64,000 nt of DNA, from assembly GCA_958347955.1 (NCBI GenBank), contig CATVXH010000010.1:10766-74765 (forward strand). The letters run 5' to 3'. The notes beneath the pieces are model-generated. The model was not told where the DNA came from. It was given only the letters and a program-made list of their open reading frames with translations, and did no database searches. A program made the position numbers and the translations under genes. This stretch comes from an uncultured Sutterella sp. GTDB lineage: Bacteria; Pseudomonadota; Gammaproteobacteria; Burkholderiales; Burkholderiaceae_F. Numbering within the stretch: the stretch's first letter is position 1; each line of letters starts with the position of its first letter. Of this stretch, positions 17,155-25,363 are shown one piece after another.

Positions 17155-17973
17155 ATGAAATATAAGAACAAACAATCTGCCCCAACAAGGATCATTAAAG
17201 CCTTGGCCCCCGTTGAGTGCCCCGAGCATCCCTTTGCCCGGGTGCTCGTGCTTTTCATGAGCCTGGCGGTTTTCACACTCTTGCTTTGCGCGCTCAACTT
17301 CGTTTTCCGTGAACTTTACATGGATGTATTTATCACACAAACGGAACTCGATAAAGTGGTTGTCAGAAGCGAATATGTCGATGCCTGGCTTGTCGGGCTT
17401 CGCTTTGACGCCAAGTTGGCTTATTACCTGATGCTTCCCGGTATTGTGGTTTCTATTTTTGGAGCGCTGGGGCCGGCCTTCTTCAGGTTGTGCTTGAAGA
17501 TTTTAGGCGTGTGGGTGACAGTTTCAACGGCATGGCTCATGGTCACCACCTGCGCCAACATCCACGTGCTCTCGGCAACCGGAATGCCCCTCAATGCCGC
17601 TCAGGTGGACCTATTCATGGCCGCGCCTTTTACCAATCTTTTGACCTACTCAGCCTCCTACCCGATTTTCTTTGACACGATCATGACGATTATCGTTACG
17701 GGTCTTTTCCTGGGGCTGTGGCATCGACTCACCACGATCTTCAGCACTTCAGGTCTCTGGAATCATGAAAACTGGATCAACTGGCTGATTTGTCTGTGTT
17801 GCTTTTTCGGTCTTGTCTGGACCTCGGCCCAGAGCTACATCACCTCAAGCGATCCGCTCACGCCCGCTCACGCCCGCATCAGCAAAATCCCCATGGTCAA
17901 TTACATTGTGATGAACGCGCCGATGAGCATTCTTTATTCAGACTCTCACGCGGCCTTGAGCAAAACCGAGTAG
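17155..17973 (+). CDS. Stand-alone membrane domain related to the LTA-synthase-like protein downstream
   Basis: This 272-residue integral membrane protein has about five membrane helices. It shares landmark motifs, in the same order, with the N-terminal third of the sulfatase at 18141: F-R-E-L-Y, G-L-R-F-D-A-K, a Y-P-I-x-x-x-x-x-x-I segment, L-W near the fourth helix, and a closing N-A-P-M-x-x-x-Y. It stops exactly where the catalytic domain of the neighbour begins, and has its own terminator, so it is a deliberate short gene rather than a sequencing break. The ATG at 17155 lies 16 bp after yheS. It lacks every catalytic residue. A partner or regulatory subunit role is inference. Confidence 0.72.
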   Translation: MKYKNKQSAPTRIIKALAPVECPEHPFARVLVLFMSLAVFTLLLCALNFVFRELYMDVFITQTELDKVVVRSEYVDAWLVGLRFDAKLAYYLMLPGIVVSIFGALGPAFFRLCLKILGVWVTVSTAWLMVTTCANIHVLSATGMPLNAAQVDLFMAAPFTNLLTYSASYPIFFDTIMTIIVTGLFLGLWHRLTTIFSTSGLWNHENWINWLICLCCFFGLVWTSAQSYITSSDPLTPAHARISKIPMVNYIVMNAPMSILYSDSHAALSKTE

Positions 17974-17992
17974 TTTTTTCTGATGAGTTAAG

Positions 17993-18020
17993 GGCGCCGG
18001 TTAAACCGGCGCCTTTTTTA
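17993..18020 (+). terminator. Terminator after the stand-alone membrane domain gene
   Basis: A GC-rich stem GGCGCCGG/CCGGCGCC (17993-18000 with 18006-18013) with a 5-nt loop is followed by seven T residues. It separates this gene from the sulfatase. Confidence 0.92.
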
Positions 18021-18140
18021 CTATTTACCTTGCTTTTTCAAACTATTACAGATTTTTTAAGAAAAAAATACTTACCATTTTTGTCGGGAACGGAAACACT
18101 TTTCGTTAAAATTACACAGTCTGAATAAACAAGCACAAAA

Positions 18141-20186
18141 ATGGCTTTAATTCCCGAAATCAACCGACCGGAAAGAGCGCCGGGTCGGTTTCTGCTTCTT
18201 TTTGTTCAATGCTTCACACTTGCCGCCATAGCCGTTGCTTTTATGGCGCTCATCCGCGAACTCTATTACTGGATCATGGTGGTTGCCGAGGTGCCGGCGG
18301 AAATGATTCAAAGCGATGACGTTTGGCGCATGCGGTATTTGGGATTGCGGTTTGACGCAAGAACCGGCACAACGCTGGCCATGGTGCCGCTTTTGGTGTC
18401 GCTGGTGCTTTTCTACTTCAAGGCAACGTGGAAGCTTTTAGTCAAAATCATGACGCTTTGGAGCGCCGTAGCCTTTTTCCTGGTGGCGCTTCTTTCTGTT
18501 TGCAATTTCCACTACATCCGCACTTTTCACACGGCGATTGATATTTTCGTTTTCAATTTCCTGCACGAAGAGCCTCAGGCCGTGATGACCACGATTTGGC
18601 AGGATTACCCGATTATTTCCAATTCGCTCGCCGTTATCGCCGTCACAGCCTTGATGACTTGGCTTTGGATAAAACTCTTTACTCTGATGAGCCGCTCAAA
18701 ACTATGGGATTCGCTCTCCGCAATTAAAGCGATCGCTCTGATTGTGGTTGGAGTCATCGCCTTTGTGTTTCTCGCCCGCGGCTCTTTAACCTCCCGCTAC
18801 CCTCTTCGCCGCAATAACGCTCAAGTGTCGGTGGTGAAACAGATCAACGAGTTGGTCTTAAACGCTCCGATGGCGCTTTATTATGCCAATCAAGACCGCA
18901 AGAATTCGATGACGTTTGAGCCGGTTTCTTTAAAACGAGGACAACGACTGATGTCGGCCGCGCAAATCGGCTCTTTGACCCAAACCACGCCCGCCAATGA
19001 GGCGCTTGCCGCGATCAAACCTCACGTCGCCCTATTTATCATGGAGAGCATGGGCTTTAACATGATGAGTTACGACGTGCCCGGGCAAGTGGATTTGATG
19101 GGTTCGTTGCGCGAGCATTTCCGCTCGGACTATGTCTTCAAGCGCTTTACTTCCGCCGACCTTCACACCATCCAGTCGGTCGCGCAACTCTTATTCCTCA
19201 GTCCGGTCTCGCAAGTGAGCACCTCGTCCATTCGCAACATTCCGTTGCCCGGGACTCCCTTTGATGTCTACAAAAAAGCCGGCTATCGCACGGTTTTTAT
19301 CACTTCCGGAACGACCGCTTGGGAAAATATGAAAGAGTATCTTCCCATTCAACACGTCGACGAAGTCTATGACCAAACCCATTTAATGGATCACTTTAAC
19401 CTGACGTCAACCACCGAATGGGGTGTGGCGGATCACTATGCGTTTAAGTTTGCCGAAGAACTTATTGAAAACGCCAAGGAACCGACTTTTGTCGTTGTTC
19501 TTTCCACCTCCAACCATCCGCCCTATCACGTACCCGAAGGCTATACTCCAGAGCCCATCGCCGTGCCTGAGGTCATCAATAAACACTACAACCATGATGA
19601 CTACGATGAGTCTTTACTCACCATCATGCAAACCTATCAATCAAGCGCTGACGCATTGGGCAAAACGATCGGCAAATTAAAAGGAATCCGCAATCGAGAC
19701 ATCGTGATCGGCGCCACGGCCGACCACCGGATGCTTGGCATGAAGCCTTTGCACGAGGACGGCCCATTTAAGGACGTGGCCATTCCGTTTTACGTGTGGG
19801 CCAGCGAAAATATCAAAAAAGCGGTGGACATACACTTTGACCCCAAACGCGTGGGTTCGCACAAGGATGTCTTTCCGACTCTTTACGCTCTGAGTTTGTC
19901 AAATGCCGAATACAGAACGGTCGGCGGAAGAAACATGCTTGCCGCGGTTGACGACCCGCAACGAGCTTTTGGCTACAACATTGAGCTTTGGGCGGACCAA
20001 AACGGTGTTTACACACTCAAGGGACCAATTCTTTTTTACCCATGGGCCGATGAAAACGAGGATTTTTTAACCGATTACACTAAGATGCGCCAAGCAACCG
20101 CAGAGGAAAAAACTCGTATTGAAGCCTATCGTCCGCTTGATTTCTGGCAGTTAAATGAAAGGGCTTGCGGAATCAAGAAAAATTGA
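18141..20186 (+). CDS. LTA-synthase-family sulfatase / phosphoglycerol-transferase-like membrane enzyme
   Basis: This 681-residue protein has five N-terminal membrane helices (about residues 12-220), a linker, and a large periplasmic sulfatase-fold domain (about 290-640). Expected metal and active-site residues are present: E302 in I-M-E-S-M-G, a candidate nucleophile T343 in D-L-H-T-I-Q-S, and D528-H529 in A-T-A-D-H-R. A histidine lies in S-N-H-P-P-Y. Enzymes of this family move phosphoglycerol or phosphoethanolamine onto envelope glycans or lipids. In a Gram-negative cell a periplasmic glucan or lipid acceptor is more likely than teichoic acid (inference). It has its own promoter region and terminator. 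Confidence 0.85.
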   Translation: MALIPEINRPERAPGRFLLLFVQCFTLAAIAVAFMALIRELYYWIMVVAEVPAEMIQSDDVWRMRYLGLRFDARTGTTLAMVPLLVSLVLFYFKATWKLLVKIMTLWSAVAFFLVALLSVCNFHYIRTFHTAIDIFVFNFLHEEPQAVMTTIWQDYPIISNSLAVIAVTALMTWLWIKLFTLMSRSKLWDSLSAIKAIALIVVGVIAFVFLARGSLTSRYPLRRNNAQVSVVKQINELVLNAPMALYYANQDRKNSMTFEPVSLKRGQRLMSAAQIGSLTQTTPANEALAAIKPHVALFIMESMGFNMMSYDVPGQVDLMGSLREHFRSDYVFKRFTSADLHTIQSVAQLLFLSPVSQVSTSSIRNIPLPGTPFDVYKKAGYRTVFITSGTTAWENMKEYLPIQHVDEVYDQTHLMDHFNLTSTTEWGVADHYAFKFAEELIENAKEPTFVVVLSTSNHPPYHVPEGYTPEPIAVPEVINKHYNHDDYDESLLTIMQTYQSSADALGKTIGKLKGIRNRDIVIGATADHRMLGMKPLHEDGPFKDVAIPFYVWASENIKKAVDIHFDPKRVGSHKDVFPTLYALSLSNAEYRTVGGRNMLAAVDDPQRAFGYNIELWADQNGVYTLKGPILFYPWADENEDFLTDYTKMRQATAEEKTRIEAYRPLDFWQLNERACGIKKN

Positions 20187-20190
20187 AGAA

Positions 20191-20229
20191 AAAGGACAAG
20201 GAGTTTTTCGGCGCCTTGTCCTTTTTTTT
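20191..20229 (+). terminator. Terminator of the sulfatase gene
   Basis: An 11-bp stem AAAGGACAAGG/CCTTGTCCTTT (20191-20201 with 20214-20224) runs into a T tract. Confidence 0.92.
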
Positions 20230-20233
20230 AAAT

Positions 20234-20263
20234 CTGAGAGGCGGGCTTCGCACCCGCTCTCAG
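20234..20263. terminator. Second hairpin between convergent genes
   Basis: A long stem CTGAGAGGCGGG paired with CCCGCTCTCAG, with one bulge, lies between the sulfatase terminator and the end of the minus-strand block. On the minus strand it is followed by an A/T-rich tail, so it probably ends the long minus-strand operon. Confidence 0.6.
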
Positions 20264-20287
20264 CTTGTTTTAACTCATTTCTCTGAG

Positions 20288-20497
20288 TTATTTTTGAAGT
20301 TTTTCAGACTTCTCTTCTGCGGGAGTTGCAGGCTCTGCGGGTGATGGAGCGGCCTCTTCTTTTTCTTCCACCCATTCCGGGAACCAAGCGTCAGGATCAT
20401 CCACTTCTTTGCCCCATCCCACGATAATGGCTGCCACCACAACCACTATAAAGAGGATATTTAAAATCAGTCGGATCGTTTTACCGAGTTTGTTCAT
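20288..20497 (-). CDS. Small single-pass membrane protein
   Basis: This 69-residue protein has one membrane helix (about residues 8-28) and a Glu/Pro/Ala-rich acidic tail (W-F-P-E-W-V-E-E-K, then P-S-P-A-E-P). The GAAGGGG ribosome-binding site lies at the end of the upstream gene, whose TAA directly abuts this ATG, so translation is coupled. I recognise no family. It is the last gene of the long minus-strand block. Confidence 0.6.
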   Translation of the reverse strand: MNKLGKTIRLILNILFIVVVVAAIIVGWGKEVDDPDAWFPEWVEEKEEAAPSPAEPATPAEEKSEKLQK

Positions 20498-20995
20498 TTA
20501 TTCCCCTTCTTCAATCTTATCCGCAGGAGGTGTTTCATCAGGAGCGAGTCCCGCAAAATAGTGAGCCCAGCCGCTCATGAATGCGTAGTACTCTTTGCGC
20601 GATATGCTTTCGCGTCCTTCCTCAGGGGCTCGCGCGTGATCAAGAAACTCCGCCAGGAATCGATTCATGGCGTGTTCAATCACGTCACCATTGACATCGG
20701 TTTCGTGACGAAGAAGATGCTCGCGCATTTCGTCACCTGCCCAATGGACCTTTTTATCAATGCGCTTATCGCGCACTTTGCCTTGAAAAATTCTCAAAAG
20801 GTCGCTGTATACGTCTTGAGCCTGATCGTGGATGTCGGCCGCTTCCGGATGATACGGTTCATGCTCTTTAATCCACTGACTGGTGGAAACTGTAATGGCC
20901 AATTCCTCCAACAATTCCATCACGATGTCAGGGTTGCTTACATCGATAAGCGGCAACTGTTTAACGGGTTTGCTCAATTGACCGAATAAAGCCAT
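20498..20995 (-). CDS. Soluble protein of unknown function
   Basis: This 165-residue, mostly helical protein has an acidic C-terminus. Conserved-looking motifs are I-K-E-H-E-P-Y-H-P-E, R-H-E-T-D-V-N-G-D and Y-Y-A-F-M-S-G-W-A-H-Y. There is no signal peptide or membrane helix. A TAGGAATTAG stretch precedes the ATG. It lies 18 bp after the DUF1178 gene and abuts the small membrane protein, so the pair is probably functionally linked. The several His and Glu residues could bind a metal, but no known motif is complete. Confidence 0.62.
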   Translation of the reverse strand: MALFGQLSKPVKQLPLIDVSNPDIVMELLEELAITVSTSQWIKEHEPYHPEAADIHDQAQDVYSDLLRIFQGKVRDKRIDKKVHWAGDEMREHLLRHETDVNGDVIEHAMNRFLAEFLDHARAPEEGRESISRKEYYAFMSGWAHYFAGLAPDETPPADKIEEGE

Positions 20996-21013
20996 TTTCT
21001 AATTCCTAAATAT

Positions 21014-21442
21014 TTAATTATTTTCATGCACAACGCCTTCAGGCAAAGGCAACACATCGATGCCTTCTTCAAGGAGTTCCTCGGCGTCTTCGACTGTGCA
21101 GCGTCCGTGAATTCTTCGTTGAGGGGCTTTGCCCTGATGAACCGCGCGAGCCTCCTGGGCAAAACGGTCGCCGACATTTTCACTGCCTTTTAAAAGCTTA
21201 CGAGCAGCCGTATACACACGGCTGCGGATTTCCGCCTCCAGCTCCTCCTGAGAATATTGAGTCTTGGCCTTGTCACGCGAAGCCAAAACATAAGAGGCTG
21301 TCGGCACACGCTTGACGTTGGTGCTGTCGCAGTAAGGACAAGCCACCAGATGGGCTTTGATTTGTTCGTCCAGACTTTCCGCCGAATCAAACCAGCCTTC
21401 AAACTGATGACCGAATTCACACACGCAGTTAAATACTTTCAC
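21014..21442 (-). CDS. DUF1178 family protein
   Basis: This 142-residue protein begins with a GTG (M-K-V-F-N-C-V-C). It shows the family pattern: an N-terminal C-x-x-G-H-x-F-E-G-W-F segment, then a C-P-Y-C knuckle near residue 37, giving a likely zinc-ribbon-like site from four Cys/His residues. A helical, charged C-terminal half follows. DUF1178 proteins are common in alpha- and betaproteobacteria; their role is not established. It sits in the minus-strand block, 31 bp after the TrmH-type methyltransferase. Confidence 0.82.
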   Translation of the reverse strand: MKVFNCVCEFGHQFEGWFDSAESLDEQIKAHLVACPYCDSTNVKRVPTASYVLASRDKAKTQYSQEELEAEIRSRVYTAARKLLKGSENVGDRFAQEARAVHQGKAPQRRIHGRCTVEDAEELLEEGIDVLPLPEGVVHENN

Positions 21443-21473
21443 AAAGGCCCTGCCTACTGATTTTTAAGCCGCA

Positions 21474-22283
21474 CTATTTTAACGTTTTCCGAGAGAATCG
21501 GCGTCGCCGCTGTTCAAAAAGGCAAACCGAGGCCGCGGCGCCGACATTGAGCGATTCGCAGTCCTTTTCGATGGGGATGTAAAGTCTTTTATCGGCAACG
21601 GCCAATGCCCGCTCGCTCAAGCCCGGCCCCTCCGCGCCCATCATCCATACAGTATGGCCGATGTGCCAGTCGTCGGTTAGGAAAAGATCCGAGCCTCCCC
21701 GGGCATCGGCAGCCAGAATTGTCGCCTCAAAAGCCTTTGGCAAATCCTCCGCGTCGACATTTTCATAAAAAGTGGCGCCAAAGTGCGCGCCCATTGCCGC
21801 GCGAAGCGCCTTAGGCGACCAAAGAGAAGCCGTTTCGCGACTGGCGGCGATCACCTTGACACCGGAGGCGACAGCCGTACGAATCAACGTGCCGACATTG
21901 CCCGGGTCTTGAACGCCGTCAAGATAAAGAACATCTGTTGCTTCATGCTTGGGCAGTTGCGCGCTCGGCACCAACACTTCGGCGATGATACCCGCCCCGT
22001 GCTCAACCGGGGAAATCTGATCATACAGTCGATTGTCAAGCACATAGCAAGGAACTCCCTCGTCATTGAATCGCTTGATAATCCCCGCCACCTCATCGGA
22101 CACGCCCGAGGCTCTCATCAAAAGCGCCGCCGGTTTGATATGTTTTTGATCAAGTGTGATGAGAAGATGAGCCCCTTCGGCTAACGTCGCCCCCTCTTTT
22201 TTGATAAATCGGGTATTTTCGGCCAATTTCTTCCAACGCTTGAATTTGGCGTTTGAATCACTTTGAATGAGCTGATAATTCAT
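21474..22283 (-). CDS. TrmH/SpoU-family RNA 2'-O-methyltransferase
   Basis: This 269-residue SPOUT enzyme resembles the RsmE-independent 'TrmH-family' rRNA methyltransferases. Motifs are D-P-G-N-V-G-T-L-I-R-T-A, M-G-A-E-G-P-G-L, and the knot motif S-L-N-V-G-A-A-A-S-V-C-L-F-E. The N-terminal 95 residues form the small substrate-binding domain. I chose the ATG at 22283, which has AAAGAGA before it, over an in-frame start at 22346; it overlaps the end of rnhB by 26 bp. It is distinct from RlmB at 3415. The methylated nucleotide is unknown. Confidence 0.85.
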   Translation of the reverse strand: MNYQLIQSDSNAKFKRWKKLAENTRFIKKEGATLAEGAHLLITLDQKHIKPAALLMRASGVSDEVAGIIKRFNDEGVPCYVLDNRLYDQISPVEHGAGIIAEVLVPSAQLPKHEATDVLYLDGVQDPGNVGTLIRTAVASGVKVIAASRETASLWSPKALRAAMGAHFGATFYENVDAEDLPKAFEATILAADARGGSDLFLTDDWHIGHTVWMMGAEGPGLSERALAVADKRLYIPIEKDCESLNVGAAASVCLFEQRRRRFSRKTLK

Positions 22284-22878
22284 GAATTGTCTCTTTAACC
22301 GGAGCAAAGGTTTTTCGGTGTATCGGTGTCGGTCCGTAAAGCGCAAGCGCCTCTAAATGGTCAGCCGTGCCATATCCCACATTATGCTCAAAACCGTATT
22401 GGGGGTAAACCGCGGCCATTTTCCGCATGTAAGCGTCACGGGTGGTTTTGGCAATAATGGAAGCCGCCGAAATTTCCTGAACTTTATCATCGCCCTTAAC
22501 AACCGCTTCGGAAAGCCACTTCCATTTCGGCAACTTATTGCCGTCCACGCGGACAAAATCCGGCTCCACCGAGAGTTTCTCAACCGCTTCCTTCATGGCG
22601 CAAAGTGTTGCCTGCAGGATATTGATGCGGTCGACCACCTCAGGCCCCATCGCGCTCACCGACCAAGCCAAAGCTTTTTCCTTGATCTCCAAAGCAAGCT
22701 CCTCGCGTTTTTGCGCGGAAAGCTTTTTACTGTCGCGAAGTCCTTTAATCGGCCGGGAGGGATCTAAAATCACAGCGGCCGCCACGACGGGACCCGCCAG
22801 GCAACCGCGACCGACCTCGTCAACACCGGCCACATGAGTGAATTGATCCAGGGAAAACAAATCAAGACTATCGGACAT
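22258..22878 (-). CDS. rnhB: Ribonuclease HII
   Basis: This 206-residue enzyme cleaves RNA in RNA/DNA hybrids and removes single ribonucleotides from DNA. The N-terminal signature G-V-D-E-V-G-R-G gives the first two metal ligands, D20 and E21; V-R-V-D-G-N-K and A-A-S-I-I-A-K follow in the expected order. Length is typical. It follows lpxB by 2 bp, as in E. coli (lpxB-rnhB), and its 3' end overlaps the TrmH-type gene. Confidence 0.95.
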   Translation of the reverse strand: MSDSLDLFSLDQFTHVAGVDEVGRGCLAGPVVAAAVILDPSRPIKGLRDSKKLSAQKREELALEIKEKALAWSVSAMGPEVVDRINILQATLCAMKEAVEKLSVEPDFVRVDGNKLPKWKWLSEAVVKGDDKVQEISAASIIAKTTRDAYMRKMAAVYPQYGFEHNVGYGTADHLEALALYGPTPIHRKTFAPVKETIHELSAHSK

Positions 22879-22880
22879 CT

Positions 22881-24023
22881 CTAATCACCGCATACACGGG
22901 CGATCGCTTGAGCGGCAAGCTTCGGCGTGTCGCGCAATAAAGACTCGTGCATTTGCACAAAGCGATCGATCAAGCTCGCATCGTCGCGGCGTTCGTATTC
23001 ATGCCAAAGAGAAAAAGCCAATGTCTCGGCCCGACAATAATATTGAAGGATTTCCGGCACCAGGCGCTCGCCCGCCAAAATATTGGGCAAACTCACAAAA
23101 TCAATGATGCCCTTTTTCTGCATCAAAATACCGGTGATGCCCGGCATGGCGTACCCCACAACCATGGGGCGTTTAAAAAGAGCTGCCTCGAGCGTGGCAG
23201 TGCCGGAAGCAACCAAAATAGCGTCGCTTGCCTCCATCACCGTGTGACTGCCCGTCGAAATAATACGAGTGGCTGCAAGCGCCTTCGGGAAATTTTTGAG
23301 AACATTTCTAATTTGGGCTTCCCTGGCCGCGTCTGAGGCCGGCACAAGAAAGATTGAGCGGCGGTCAAACTCCAGAACTTTTTCACACGCCCCAAAGAAA
23401 TGCGGACCGCACCAAGCCACCTCAGCTTGCCGTGATCCCGGTAATACGGCAAAAACCGGTCCCTCGTGACCCTCGAGCCCCAGTTTGCGACGGGCCGCTT
23501 CTTTATCGGGCTTCATGGGAATTTCACGGGCCAAGGGATGACCGATGTAGGTTGAATCAATCCCCGCTTCATCCATGAGTTTTTTCTCAAACGGGAAAAT
23601 CAGCAACATATGATCCACCGCCCGTTTGATTTGGTGAATGCGCTCAGGACGCCATGCCCAGATGGACGGACACACCAGGTGTATCGTCTTGACGTTTTTT
23701 CCTCTGAGAAACTCTTCGATGGCCAGGTTGAAATCCGGCGCATCCACGCCGATAAAAGCCCGGGGATGAAGATCAGCCGCGCGTCTTTTCATTTCAGCGC
23801 GAAGCCGAAGCAGCGAGGGAAGTTTTTTCAGCACTTCCACATAACCGCGCACGGACAAGACGCTGCTGTGATGCCATGGCTCAAGCCCCGCCGCTATCAT
23901 CCGATCACCGCCAATGCCCACCATCTTCTCATCGGGATAGAGGGCCGCGACATGCGGAAGCACAAGAGAGGCAATGAAGTCGCCGGAGGTTTCCCCGGCG
24001 AGCCAAACGATGTCTTTTTCCAT
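22881..24023 (-). CDS. lpxB: Lipid-A-disaccharide synthase
   Basis: This 380-residue GT-B glycosyltransferase joins UDP-2,3-diacylglucosamine and lipid X to form the lipid A disaccharide at the inner membrane. The N-terminal A-G-E-T-S-G-D-F signature and the nucleotide-binding region around S-G-T-A-T-L-E are clear. The ATG at 24023 (M-E-K-D-I-V-W) matches the usual family start; a start at 24080 would overlap lpxA and add an untypical N-terminus. It lies 7 bp after lpxA in the lpx cluster. Confidence 0.95.
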   Translation of the reverse strand: MEKDIVWLAGETSGDFIASLVLPHVAALYPDEKMVGIGGDRMIAAGLEPWHHSSVLSVRGYVEVLKKLPSLLRLRAEMKRRAADLHPRAFIGVDAPDFNLAIEEFLRGKNVKTIHLVCPSIWAWRPERIHQIKRAVDHMLLIFPFEKKLMDEAGIDSTYIGHPLAREIPMKPDKEAARRKLGLEGHEGPVFAVLPGSRQAEVAWCGPHFFGACEKVLEFDRRSIFLVPASDAAREAQIRNVLKNFPKALAATRIISTGSHTVMEASDAILVASGTATLEAALFKRPMVVGYAMPGITGILMQKKGIIDFVSLPNILAGERLVPEILQYYCRAETLAFSLWHEYERRDDASLIDRFVQMHESLLRDTPKLAAQAIARVCGD

Positions 24024-24030
24024 CAGGCAA

Positions 24031-24828
24031 TCAGACCTTCGGACGGATGATGCCGCGCTCGCTCGAAGCGATAAAGTCACGCATCAGACGAAGCTCACGA
24101 CCCACCTGCGGGTTGTTCGAAATCAACACATCCAGAACCTGAACGGCTTCAGAAATACGCAAACCGTCACGGTAAATGGTTTTGTAAGCCGCCTTAAACG
24201 CGTTAAGCGCCTTCAGGTCATAGCCCGCGCGGCGCAAGCCCACAATGTTAAGTCCATGAGGCTCGGCGGGATTGCCGTTGCAGATGACAAAAGGCGGCAC
24301 ATCCATCACGAGAATGGAACCGCCGCCCACCATGGCGCCTTCACCGATGCGGCAGAATTGATGAACACCGGCCTGACCGCCGATGATTGCGCGGTTGGCA
24401 ACGGTGCTGTGACCTGCCAAGCCGACATTATTGGCGAGAATCGTATCGTCACCGATAATGCAGTCGTGGGCGATATGCACATTAGCCATAAACAGATTAC
24501 GGTTGCCGACAACGGTGATGCCGTGATCCTGGATCGTGCCGGTGGCAATGGTGACGTGTTCACGAATCACGTTGTCATCGCCGATTACCAGGCGCGTATC
24601 TTCGCCCTTGTATTTTTTATCCTGAGGTTCGCAACCGACGCTTGCGTTGGGGAAAATCCGATTGCGTTCACCGATTTCCGTATTACCCAAAATATTGACA
24701 TGGGAAATCAGTTCGGTACCCGCTCCGATTTTCACCTTCGGACCGATCACGCAAAACGGACCGACGATGACATCATCGGCCAACTCCGCACGAGGATCCA
24801 CTAAAGAGAAATGATGAATTTTTGCCAT
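24031..24828 (-). CDS. lpxA: UDP-N-acetylglucosamine acyltransferase
   Basis: This 265-residue left-handed beta-helix enzyme catalyses the first step of lipid A synthesis, 3-O-acylation of UDP-GlcNAc from acyl-ACP. Hexapeptide repeats run through the first two thirds, with the catalytic His in N-V-H-I-A-H-D near the middle and the G-x-x-H-Q-F motif after it. The start M-A-K-I-H at 24828 matches family length (E. coli 262). It lies between fabZ and lpxB in the conserved order lpxD-fabZ-lpxA-lpxB. Confidence 0.96.
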   Translation of the reverse strand: MAKIHHFSLVDPRAELADDVIVGPFCVIGPKVKIGAGTELISHVNILGNTEIGERNRIFPNASVGCEPQDKKYKGEDTRLVIGDDNVIREHVTIATGTIQDHGITVVGNRNLFMANVHIAHDCIIGDDTILANNVGLAGHSTVANRAIIGGQAGVHQFCRIGEGAMVGGGSILVMDVPPFVICNGNPAEPHGLNIVGLRRAGYDLKALNAFKAAYKTIYRDGLRISEAVQVLDVLISNNPQVGRELRLMRDFIASSERGIIRPKV

Positions 24829-24911
24829 AATGGCTCGCCTTAATTCGGTTGTTAATCGTTGCCGGTTTTTTTCAGTGACATCCACCGGCGTTTTTTACTT
24901 CAAAACCGCAA

Positions 24912-25361
24912 TTAATCCATCTTGCGGCGGGCGCACATCATCGTGGCCACACAGGCGACTTGGTCATCTACCATGGCCGTGGCTTCAAACTTGCCGATGC
25001 CGGCGCGGTCCTTGAGGAAATGGCAATGAATCTTCAGCTGATCGCCGGGCTGGACCACTTTCTTGAAGCGGGCATTATCAATGCCGGCGAAAAAGTAGAG
25101 GGATCCGTCATTGCGTTGCTCTTCAGTCAAACGGGCCAGAGCGAGCACAGCGCAGGCTTGCGCCATCGATTCGATGATAAGCACACCGGGCATCACGGGG
25201 CATTCGGGGAAATGTCCCTGAAATTGAGGTTCATTGGCCGTGATGTTTTTGATGACAACGGCCGTCGTCAAATCTTCCGACACGCTTTCAACGCGGTCAA
25301 TCAGCAAAAACGGATAGCGGTGCGGAAGATACTTCATGATATCTTGAATGTTGTATTTCAT
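24912..25361 (-). CDS. fabZ: 3-hydroxyacyl-ACP dehydratase FabZ
   Basis: This 149-residue hot-dog-fold enzyme dehydrates 3-hydroxyacyl-ACP in fatty acid synthesis and competes with LpxA and LpxD for 3-hydroxyacyl-ACP. The active-site region reads G-H-F-P-x-x-P-V-M-P-G-V-L-I-I-E, holding the catalytic His and Glu; L-P-H-R-Y-P-F-L-L-I-D at the N-terminus is also typical. It starts 2 bp after lpxD, so expression is coupled to lipid A synthesis. Confidence 0.96.
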   Translation of the reverse strand: MKYNIQDIMKYLPHRYPFLLIDRVESVSEDLTTAVVIKNITANEPQFQGHFPECPVMPGVLIIESMAQACAVLALARLTEEQRNDGSLYFFAGIDNARFKKVVQPGDQLKIHCHFLKDRAGIGKFEATAMVDDQVACVATMMCARRKMD

Positions 25362-25363
25362 TT

